Shown here piece after piece: positions 12,724 to 18,747 of a stretch of 23,090 nucleotides of DNA (position 1 is the stretch's first letter; every line of letters begins with the position of its first letter). A program made the position numbers and the translations under genes. The stretch is from Rhodobacteraceae bacterium UBA1943 (GTDB taxonomy: Bacteria > Pseudomonadota > Alphaproteobacteria > Rhodobacterales > Rhodobacteraceae). The DNA is taken from positions 19,851 to 42,940 of the forward strand of contig DDEX01000010.1 in the NCBI GenBank assembly GCA_002336845.1, given 5' to 3'. The notes beneath the pieces are model-generated. The model saw nothing but the letters and a program-made list of their open reading frames with translations, did not search any database and was not told the origin of the DNA.

Positions 12724-14466
12724 ATGGCACTTCGGACTTTGCTTGCGGCAATTGTCGCCGCCTTCGGCATCTTCACGGCAGCAGCAGCGCAGGATCAGGC
12801 CTGGGTGCAGGTTGAGGCGCAGCCCAACATGACCAAGGCAGAGGACCGCGCCGATGCCTGGGCCTCGATCTTCCCCGATGTGACCGGATACAAGACCCGC
12901 ACCGGCTGGATCGCCATCGTCCTTGGGCCCTATGCGCCGGCCGAGGCGGCGGGCAAACTGAACGACCTGAAGTCGCAAGGGCTGATCCCCGATGACGCCT
13001 TCATCGCCGATGGCGCGGGCTTTGGCCCCAAGGTGATCGACAGGACCAGCGCGACGCCTGCGGCGACGCCCGAGCCTGCGCCCCAGACTGCCACCCAGAC
13101 GGCCCCCGACGCGACGCCCGAACCGGCGGTGACCCAGCCCGCCGATGAAAGCCCCGACGAGGCCCGCGCGTCCGAGGCGCTGCTGACCCCCGAACAGCGC
13201 GTCGATCTGCAAAAGGCGCTGGCCTGGTATGGCTTTTACAACGGCGGCCATGACGGCGCTTTCGGCAAGGGCACCCGCGCCTCGATGGCCGCCTGGCAAG
13301 AGGCCAAGGGGTACGAGGTGACGGGCATCCTGACCACCAGCCAGCGCAATGCCCTGCTGGACGGCTATGACACCGATCAGGCCGAGTTCGGCTTTCGCAA
13401 CGAAAGCGTGGCCGAGGCGGGGATTGAAATCACCCTGCCCTTCGGCGCGGTAGAGTTTGACGGCTATGAGCCGCCCTTTGTCAAATACCGCGAGAAGAAC
13501 GGCTCTGGCATCAAGATCCTGCTGATTTCCGAACCCGGCGGGGCCGAGGCGTTGGCGGGCCTTTATGACCTGCTGCAAACCCTGAAAGACGTGCCGCCCG
13601 AGGGGGAGCGGTCGAAGGGCAAAGACAGCTTTACCATCAACGCCGCCGGGCCGGAGGTGCAAAGCTATGCCTATGCCGCCACCGACCGGGGTATGGTCAA
13701 GGGCTATCTCGTGGTCTGGAAACCGGCTGTGGCCGACAAGATGGCCCGCATCCTGCCCGCGCTGGAATCCACCTTCAGGCCCGTGGGCGACAAGGCGCTG
13801 GACCCTGGCCTCGTGCCGATGGAAGACGCGGTGCGCCAAGGGCTTCTGGCGGGGCTGGAGGTCAAGCGGCCCACGCTTTCCCGTTCGGGCTTTTTCGTCG
13901 ATGCCAAGGGCACCGTGGCCACTGTGGCCGATGCCGTGGCGCAATGCACCCGCGTGACGATTGACCACGATACCGAGGCAACCGTGACGCTGACCGATCA
14001 GGGCATCGCGCTTCTGACACCGAAAACCCCGCTGTCGCCCCCCGCCTTTGCCCAGCTCGTCCCCGCCCCTGCGCCGGGCACCGAACTGGCCGTCGCAGGC
14101 TATTCCTACGAAGACAAGCTGCCCGCCCCGGTCCTGACTTTCGGCAATTTTGAGGAGGCGAAGGGCCTGAACGGAGAGACCAATCTCGCCCGCCTTTCGG
14201 CTCCCGTTCTGGACGGTGATCGGGGCGGCCCGGTGCTGGACCCGCGCGGCGGCGTGGTGGGCCTGCTGATTCCCGGCGGTGCGCCACAGGGCAAGGCGCT
14301 GCCCGAAGGGGTGGCCTTTGCCGTCCCCTCGACTGTGCTGTCTTCGGTGCTGACCAAGGCGGGGCTGACCGCCACGTCGCAAGACGCCACGGCCCCCATT
14401 GCCACGCCCGATGCGCTGAACCGCGCGGCGTTGGGAATGACGGTGCTGGTCTCGTGCTGGAACTGA
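12724..14466 (+). CDS. Exported SPOR + peptidoglycan-binding protein with a catalytically dead trypsin-like domain
   Basis: 580 residues. A signal peptide (MALRTLLAAIVAAFGIFTAAAA) directs export. Residues about 26-100 resemble a SPOR-type domain (WVQVEAQPNMTKAEDRADAWA, GWIAIVLGPYAPAEAAGKL, FIADGAGF). An Ala/Thr/Pro-rich linker (about 108-150) follows. Residues 153-213 form a PG_binding_1 repeat (LTPEQRVDLQKALAWYGFYNG, then GKGTRASMAAWQ). A middle region (about 225-360) is unassigned. Residues about 388-550 have a trypsin-like fold: SGFFVDAKGTVATVADAVAQCTRV, IALL, LDGDRGGPVLDPRGGVVGLLIPGG. The Ser of GDSGGP is Arg500, the His position near 403 is Asp, and the Asp position near 427 is Gly. It is therefore probably a non-enzymatic cell-wall binding protein. 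It is divergent from glyQ and abuts convergent trkH with no spacer. Confidence 0.87.
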   Translation: MALRTLLAAIVAAFGIFTAAAAQDQAWVQVEAQPNMTKAEDRADAWASIFPDVTGYKTRTGWIAIVLGPYAPAEAAGKLNDLKSQGLIPDDAFIADGAGFGPKVIDRTSATPAATPEPAPQTATQTAPDATPEPAVTQPADESPDEARASEALLTPEQRVDLQKALAWYGFYNGGHDGAFGKGTRASMAAWQEAKGYEVTGILTTSQRNALLDGYDTDQAEFGFRNESVAEAGIEITLPFGAVEFDGYEPPFVKYREKNGSGIKILLISEPGGAEALAGLYDLLQTLKDVPPEGERSKGKDSFTINAAGPEVQSYAYAATDRGMVKGYLVVWKPAVADKMARILPALESTFRPVGDKALDPGLVPMEDAVRQGLLAGLEVKRPTLSRSGFFVDAKGTVATVADAVAQCTRVTIDHDTEATVTLTDQGIALLTPKTPLSPPAFAQLVPAPAPGTELAVAGYSYEDKLPAPVLTFGNFEEAKGLNGETNLARLSAPVLDGDRGGPVLDPRGGVVGLLIPGGAPQGKALPEGVAFAVPSTVLSSVLTKAGLTATSQDATAPIATPDALNRAALGMTVLVSCWN

Positions 14467-15915
14467 TCAGTCTCGCCAAAAGCGCGGCAGGAACAACACC
14501 AGCACAGCCAGCAACCCCAGCCGCCCCAGCAACATCGCCGCCGTCATGATCCAGATGGCGGCATCGGGGTAGTCTATGAACGTACCGGTCCGCGCCACCA
14601 GCGGGCCGAAACCAAAGCCGACGTTGCCAATGGACGTCCACACCCCCCACAGGGCAGAAATCACATCCACGCCCAGCAGCGTCATGGCAACCGTCATCAC
14701 CCCCAGCAAAAACACATAGCCGGTGATGAACAGGATCAGACCGCTGATCACGTCCTCGCCCACCACGCGGCCGTCATACTTGACCTTGACCACCCGGCTG
14801 GGGCTGGCGATCCGCCGCAACTCGGCCGCCAGCGCCGCCGCCGCCACCTGCACGCGGAACACTGACAGACCGGCGGCGCTGGACCCCGAACAGGCCCCGA
14901 TCACCCCCACCACGAAAGAGACCACCAGCGCATAACCGCCCCAACTGGCAAAACTGCCGGAAAAGAATCCGGTCGAAGACTGGATCGACACCAGATTGAA
15001 CAAGGCCTCGCGGAACGCAGGCTCCACCCCTTGATCCGAGGTCAGCACCCGCCACAGGGTGACCGAGGCCACCGAATACCCCGTCCAGCGCAGATAGGCC
15101 CGCGCCTGCGGGTCGTGCCACATAGCGCGCGGCTGGTTGTTCAACAGTTGCACATAGCGGATGTAGGGCAGGCTGGCCGCCAGCATGAAAGCGGCAGCGG
15201 CATATTCGATGGCGCCGGGGTATTTCTGGAACGAGATATCCATCGGCGCAAAGCCCCCGGTCGCGATGGTGGACATGGCACAGATCACCGCATCCAGGGC
15301 CGACATGCCCAAGGCGCGATAGGTGATGCCGCAGATCACGGCCAACCCGAAATAGACGATCACCAACTGCCGCGCGATGTCGGTCGCCCGCGGCAGCGCC
15401 TTGCCGAAGGTGTCAAAACCTTCGGTGCGGAAGAACTGCATCCCGCCAACGCGCATGACCGGCAGGAAGATCATGGCAACAAAGGCAATCCCCAGCCCGC
15501 CGGTGAAATTCAGCAATCCCCGCCACAGGTTCGTGCCTTGCGGCAGGTGATCCAGCCCCACAATGACGGTTGACCCGGTGGTGGTGATGCCCGACACCGC
15601 CTCGAAATAGGCTTGGGTAAAGGGCAGGTGCGGCGCGCCCATCACGAAGGGCAAGGCGCCGAACACCGGCGCCAGCCCCCAGATCGCCACCGTCATCGCC
15701 CAGGCCTGCCGCAGGTTAAGCCCGCGCGCCAGCGCATTGGCGGTGGCAAATGACAGCGCCAGCCCGGTGCCCCCGGTGATGATCGCAGCCTCCAGGAAAT
15801 CCATCGCATTGGGGTTGCCTGCCCGCCAATCCAGCGCGGCAGGCCCCAGCATCAGGATGGCCAGCACGATCAGGACACGCCCGACGACATAGGCAATGGG
15901 GCGAAGATCAATCAT
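14467..15915 (-). CDS. trkH: TrkH-type potassium uptake protein
   Basis: The membrane channel subunit of a Trk/Ktr potassium uptake system, usually gated by a cytoplasmic TrkA, which is not encoded in this window. It has 482 residues and many hydrophobic segments. The four pore-loop signatures occur in order: GITTTGSTV (109-117), STIATGGFAP (215-224), SSTGFFSG (313-320) and SIGNVGFGFGP (428-438). Each carries the selectivity-filter glycine. The ATG at 15913-15915 lacks a ribosome site. A good promoter ends seven bases upstream, so the mRNA is probably leaderless. The stop codon directly abuts the convergent pseudoprotease stop with zero intergenic bases. The family call is firm; the partner subunit and ion coupling are unknown. 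Confidence 0.95.
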   Translation of the reverse strand: MIDLRPIAYVVGRVLIVLAILMLGPAALDWRAGNPNAMDFLEAAIITGGTGLALSFATANALARGLNLRQAWAMTVAIWGLAPVFGALPFVMGAPHLPFTQAYFEAVSGITTTGSTVIVGLDHLPQGTNLWRGLLNFTGGLGIAFVAMIFLPVMRVGGMQFFRTEGFDTFGKALPRATDIARQLVIVYFGLAVICGITYRALGMSALDAVICAMSTIATGGFAPMDISFQKYPGAIEYAAAAFMLAASLPYIRYVQLLNNQPRAMWHDPQARAYLRWTGYSVASVTLWRVLTSDQGVEPAFREALFNLVSIQSSTGFFSGSFASWGGYALVVSFVVGVIGACSGSSAAGLSVFRVQVAAAALAAELRRIASPSRVVKVKYDGRVVGEDVISGLILFITGYVFLLGVMTVAMTLLGVDVISALWGVWTSIGNVGFGFGPLVARTGTFIDYPDAAIWIMTAAMLLGRLGLLAVLVLFLPRFWRD

Positions 15916-15922
15916 GCCCGCA

Positions 15923-15951
15923 GGGATAGGGGCTGAAACGGCCTACGTCAA
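15923..15951 (-). promoter_or_regulatory. Candidate trkH promoter predicting a leaderless mRNA
   Basis: On the minus strand TTGACG (15946-15951), a 17-base spacer and TATCCC (15923-15928) form a good housekeeping promoter. The -10 ends at 15923 and the trkH ATG begins at 15915, leaving seven bases. The first transcribed base would therefore fall at or next to the A of the ATG. No Shine-Dalgarno lies between them. Confidence 0.5.
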
Positions 15952-16027
15952 ACCCGGCTGACGGCGGCGGGGGCCAGCCCCCCGCGCGTCGGTCGCTTGA
16001 ACCAGTGGCGCAACCGCCGCGCACCCC

Positions 16028-16090
16028 GGAGTATTTCAAAAGGTGCAAATGCAAGCAGAACTCCTCCATTTGCACCCTTCAAAATACTCC
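16028..16090. repeat. Long palindromic intergenic element (GGAGTATTT type) downstream of folE2
   Basis: A 24-base left arm (16028-16051, starting GGAGTATTT and ending GCAAATG) and a right arm (16067-16090) are inverted repeats with 21 of 24 positions matching, around a 15-base loop. The element lies in the 207-base gap between trkH and folE2. Each arm resembles the GGATATTT tail of the two hairpin repeats elsewhere in the window, here arranged head to head. It could terminate folE2 transcription or be a REP-like mobile palindrome. CG-rich sequence flanks it on both sides. Confidence 0.65.
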
Positions 16091-16122
16091 CGCCGGAGGC
16101 AGCGCCGCCAGCCAGAGGCGCC

Positions 16123-17226
16123 TCAGCCGACGTGGTAGAGGCTGGCAAACAAGCGCGGATCCAGGCTTTCGGCGGCAAAGGTCGGGCCTTCGGTCAGGAC
16201 CGACACCGCGTCATGGCTGTGCAGGCTTTCCTGATGGCTGGCGACGATGCGGAAATCGCCGATCCGCCCATCGCGCAAGAGGGCTGCGCAGAAGCTGCGG
16301 GCGGCATCCTCGACAAAGATCGGGTTGGCTGCGTTCAATTCGGCAAAGGCCTGTTCATCCTCGCGTTTCACCATGACCTGCGTTTCAGTCGGCACGGCGG
16401 AACGCGCGAGGTCGATGATATCCTCGAACCACAGGCAGGGGCCATCCTTGACCTCGACCGAGATGCGCGCGACCGACCGTTGCGAATGCGGTGTAGCCAG
16501 TTGCCCGCGCGTGCGCCGGGCGTGTTCGGAAAGTTCCAGCGAGCAGGGGCAGGTTGAGGAATAGACGAAATCAAGGTGCATGATGCGCTTGCGCACGCCA
16601 GCCTGATCGACCAGTTCCAGCGCGATGTCGTAATACTGCCAGCCTTGCAGGCCAGAGCGCAGGCTTTCGACCTTGACCGGAAAGGAAAAACGCATCTGGA
16701 TCCTAGCGTCAAAGCTGCCCAGATCGCGTTTGTAATCTTCCAGCGCGTGCTCGATCACCTGAAAGCTGAAGTCGCGTTCGGCATGGGCATAGAACGACCG
16801 CATGATGCGGCTCATGTTGATGCCCTTCTTCTCAGCCTCCAGGCTGACGGTGCCGGTGACGCTGGTTTCCAGCGTCAGGGGGCCACCGTTCTGATCATGA
16901 CCGTCGCGCGTGCGATAGCGGATCGGCAGGCGGAAATTGGAAATGCCGACGTGCTGTATGACCGCCTTTTCGCCGACGATCAGGCTGGACGGGCCGTTTT
17001 GCAGATCGGGCAAGCTGGCCCTGTAAGCTGCATCGGCCACAAAACCTTCGGGATAGTCGCGCGACATCACGGGATAGCCCTGCCCCACCAAGGCACCGGC
17101 CTGCGGGTCCAGCGCGACGATCTCCGCCTCACTGGCACGGGCAGCCCACAGTTTCAGCGTGGCCAGCGCGGCTTCGGCTTCGTCCCGGCTTGGTTTGCGG
17201 TCAAGGTCCGGCCTGTGAATGTTCAT
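16123..17226 (-). CDS. folE2: GTP cyclohydrolase I type IB (FolE2)
   Basis: Converts GTP to dihydroneopterin triphosphate, the first step of folate synthesis. It belongs to the FolE2 family, which is unrelated in close sequence to FolE and less strictly zinc-dependent. It has 367 residues. Visible family features are GISNFRLPIRYR (94-105), KGINMSRIMRSFYAHAERDFSFQ (134-156), the STCPCSLELSEHARRTRGQ segment with Cys226 and Cys228 of the metal/catalytic site, and PHSQRS with His247. The start is ATG 17224-17226, with AGGGAG upstream. It lies downstream of metZ but has its own promoter candidate and unusual repeated boxes upstream. Folate genes folB-like and folP are elsewhere in the window. In some bacteria FolE2 is zinc-starvation controlled; I see no recognised Zur box here. 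Confidence 0.96.
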   Translation of the reverse strand: MNIHRPDLDRKPSRDEAEAALATLKLWAARASEAEIVALDPQAGALVGQGYPVMSRDYPEGFVADAAYRASLPDLQNGPSSLIVGEKAVIQHVGISNFRLPIRYRTRDGHDQNGGPLTLETSVTGTVSLEAEKKGINMSRIMRSFYAHAERDFSFQVIEHALEDYKRDLGSFDARIQMRFSFPVKVESLRSGLQGWQYYDIALELVDQAGVRKRIMHLDFVYSSTCPCSLELSEHARRTRGQLATPHSQRSVARISVEVKDGPCLWFEDIIDLARSAVPTETQVMVKREDEQAFAELNAANPIFVEDAARSFCAALLRDGRIGDFRIVASHQESLHSHDAVSVLTEGPTFAAESLDPRLFASLYHVG

Positions 17227-17260
17227 GGCAGCGCTCCCTGTTCAAAAGGCGCAAGACCGA

Positions 17261-17289
17261 CATATAGGGCAAATGGCCCCGCGACCCAA
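17261..17289 (-). promoter_or_regulatory. Candidate folE2 promoter
   Basis: On the minus strand TTGGGT (17284-17289) and TATATG (17261-17266) are separated by 17 bases. The predicted start lies about 28 bases before the folE2 ATG. The TCTTTGCGAC boxes at 17308-17354 lie immediately upstream of the -35, where an activator would bind. Confidence 0.5.
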
Positions 17290-17307
17290 GCCTTGCCGAA
17301 GGATTAC

Positions 17308-17357
17308 GTCGCAAAGACGACACCGGATCATCTTTGCGACATTATCTTTGCGACATG
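17308..17357. repeat. Three TCTTTGCGAC boxes (one inverted, two in tandem) between metZ and folE2
   Basis: TCTTTGCGAC occurs at 17331-17340 and 17345-17354 as part of a 14-bp tandem repeat (17330-17343 and 17344-17357, 13 of 14 identical). A perfect inverted copy lies at 17308-17317. In the metZ transcript the inverted copy can pair with either direct copy to give a 10-bp stem, with no following U-run. On DNA the boxes lie just upstream of the folE2 promoter. They could be an operator array, an activator site or a metZ 3' structure. I do not recognise the motif. Confidence 0.6.
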
Positions 17358-17367
17358 GCTTGCACCG

Positions 17368-18549
17368 TCAGGCGCGTTCCAGCGCCTGATTGAGATCGGC
17401 GATCAGGTCGCCCGCATCCTCCAGCCCCACCGAGAAGCGGATCAGGCCGGGCGTGATGCCCAAGCTGTCCTTCTGCTCCTGCGGCAGGCGCTGGTGGGTG
17501 GTGGTGGTGGGATGGGTCGCGATCGACTTGGCATCGCCCAGATTGTTGGAAATCTTGGCAATCTCCAGTGCATTCATGAAGCGGAAGGCCGCGTCCTTGC
17601 CGCCCGCCACCTCGAACGTCACCAAGGTGCCGCCCGATCCCATCTGCGCCATGGCCAAGGCGTGCTGCGGGTGGCTGGGCAGGCCCGGATAGATCACCTT
17701 GGTCACTTTCGGATGCCCCTCCAGCGCCAGCGCCACCTTGAGCGCGCTGTCGGCCATCGCCCGGCACCGCAGATCCAGCGTTGCCATGCCGTTCAGCATG
17801 ATCCATGCGGTGAACGGGCTGATCGAGCCGCCGGTATGCTTCATGTAGGGTTCCAGCACCTTGCGGATATAGTCGCGGCTGCCGCAGACCACGCCGCCCA
17901 GCGCCCGGCCCTGCCCGTCGATATGCTTGGTGGCAGAATAGACGACCACATCCGCCCCCTGTTCCACCGCGCGGGAAAAGATAGGTGTGGCAAAGACGTT
18001 ATCGACGATCACCAGCGCGCCCGCGGCGTGGGCAATTTCGGAAACGCCGCGAATGTCCACCAGTTCCAGCGTCGGGTTCGACATCGATTCGAAGAACACT
18101 GCCTTTGTGCCCGGCGTGACAGCAGCGCGCCACTGATCCAGATCAGCACCATCGACGAAGGTGACCTTGACACCGAACCGCGCCAGCACCTCCTCAAGGA
18201 TGTAGAGGCACGACCCGAACAGCGCGCGGGCCGAAACCACATGGTCGCCCGCCCGCAAGAGAGAGGTCAGCGCGCCCGACACCGCCGCCATGCCCGATGC
18301 GGTGGCAAAGGCATCCTCGGTGCCTTCCAGCGCCGCGATGCGTTCCTCGAAGGTGCGGGTGGTGGGGTTGCCGTAGCGGGCATAGATGAATTCATCGTCC
18401 CCCGCCTTGATGAACCGCGCCTCGGCCGTCTCGGCATCCGGGTAGGCAAAGCCCTGCGTCAGGAAAATCGCCTCGGCCATCTCGCCATACTGGCTGCGGC
18501 GGCTGCCCTCATGCACCAGTTGCGTGCGCGTGTTCCACTTTTTCGTCAT
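17368..18549 (-). CDS. metZ: O-succinylhomoserine sulfhydrylase
   Basis: A PLP enzyme of the Cys/Met gamma-family that makes homocysteine directly from O-succinylhomoserine and sulfide, in methionine synthesis. It has 393 residues. YARYGNPT (56-63), FATASGMAAV (81-90), the aspartate of IVDNVFATP, and the PLP-lysine motif SATKHIDGQGR (Lys208) are all present. The SATKHIDGQGRALGG form is typical of MetZ rather than cystathionine gamma-synthase. I place the start at ATG 18547-18549 (MTKKWN), preceded by AAGGG, because homologues I recall begin there. However, an in-frame ATG 20 codons upstream (18607-18609) has a better ribosome site inside the riboswitch leader, so an extended form is possible. 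Expression is probably repressed by S-adenosylmethionine through the SAM-II element upstream. Confidence 0.95.
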   Translation of the reverse strand: MTKKWNTRTQLVHEGSRRSQYGEMAEAIFLTQGFAYPDAETAEARFIKAGDDEFIYARYGNPTTRTFEERIAALEGTEDAFATASGMAAVSGALTSLLRAGDHVVSARALFGSCLYILEEVLARFGVKVTFVDGADLDQWRAAVTPGTKAVFFESMSNPTLELVDIRGVSEIAHAAGALVIVDNVFATPIFSRAVEQGADVVVYSATKHIDGQGRALGGVVCGSRDYIRKVLEPYMKHTGGSISPFTAWIMLNGMATLDLRCRAMADSALKVALALEGHPKVTKVIYPGLPSHPQHALAMAQMGSGGTLVTFEVAGGKDAAFRFMNALEIAKISNNLGDAKSIATHPTTTTHQRLPQEQKDSLGITPGLIRFSVGLEDAGDLIADLNQALERA

Positions 18550-18570
18550 CGTTTCGGCCCTTGGAATAAC

Positions 18571-18599
18571 AAAACCCCCGAGACCAAAGGCTCGGGGGT
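18571..18599 (-). terminator. Intrinsic terminator in the metZ leader
   Basis: On the minus strand ACCCCCGAG (18591-18599) pairs perfectly with CTCGGGGGT (18574-18582) across an eight-base loop and is followed by TTTTGTTATT. It lies between the SAM-II aptamer and the metZ start, so it can end transcription before metZ. Nucleotides of the hairpin are in frame with metZ and would be translated if ribosomes start at 18609. Confidence 0.85.
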
Positions 18600-18606
18600 G
18601 CGAAAG

Positions 18607-18623
18607 CATCCCGTTACCTCTTT
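18607..18623 (-). promoter_or_regulatory. Ribosome site and ATG of an in-frame metZ leader
   Basis: AAAGAGG (18617-18623), the 3' end of the SAM-II aptamer, lies seven bases before an ATG at 18607-18609. This is better placed than the site before the annotated metZ start. The frame stays open for 20 codons through the terminator hairpin and joins metZ. Ligand binding, which locks the aptamer's 3' strand, should hide this ribosome site. Confidence 0.55.
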
Positions 18624-18668
18624 AGCGGTTTGTTTAACGTGGCCCGCAATCCGGTCACAAATTGCCAC
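18617..18668 (-). promoter_or_regulatory. SAM-II riboswitch aptamer (metA/metZ leader motif)
   Basis: Binds S-adenosylmethionine and represses methionine genes in alphaproteobacteria. Read on the minus strand, stem P1 is GTGGC (18664-18668) with GCCAC (18639-18643). The loop contains AATTTG and ACCGGATTGC. The 3' segment reads GTTAAACAAACC then GCTAAAGAGG (18617-18626), forming the pseudoknot strand. Total length is 52 bases, the normal size, and the loop and 3' sequences match the SAM-II consensus as I remember it. It is followed by an intrinsic terminator and metZ, the expected target gene. Confidence 0.9.
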
Positions 18669-18676
18669 GGGGGGAA

Positions 18677-18705
18677 CGGATACGCCTGCGCTTGGGAAAC
18701 GTCAA
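18677..18705 (-). promoter_or_regulatory. Candidate metZ promoter
   Basis: On the minus strand TTGACG (18700-18705) and TATCCG (18677-18682) are exactly 17 bases apart. The predicted start falls within a few bases of the first nucleotide of the SAM-II aptamer, as expected for a compact riboswitch leader. Confidence 0.65.
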
Positions 18706-18747
18706 CGCCCCTTCGTATGCGACCTGCGACGGACTGTCCCGCGCAGC

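Noticed and set aside
12676..14382. A minus-strand open frame of about 568 codons opposite the exported pseudoprotease.
   Set aside because: Gly/Arg/His-rich antisense shadow; the plus strand has signal peptide, SPOR and peptidoglycan-binding motifs.
17308..17340. Canonical intrinsic terminator of metZ.
   Set aside because: The 10-bp stem is perfect but has a 13-base loop and no U-run after it, so I list it as a repeat with unknown role.
18550..18609. Taking the 20-codon extension from 18609 as the normal N-terminus of MetZ.
   Set aside because: Homologues, as I recall them, begin at the MTKKWN-like position and the extension encodes a terminator hairpin; it is kept as a possible regulatory leader, not as the main start.
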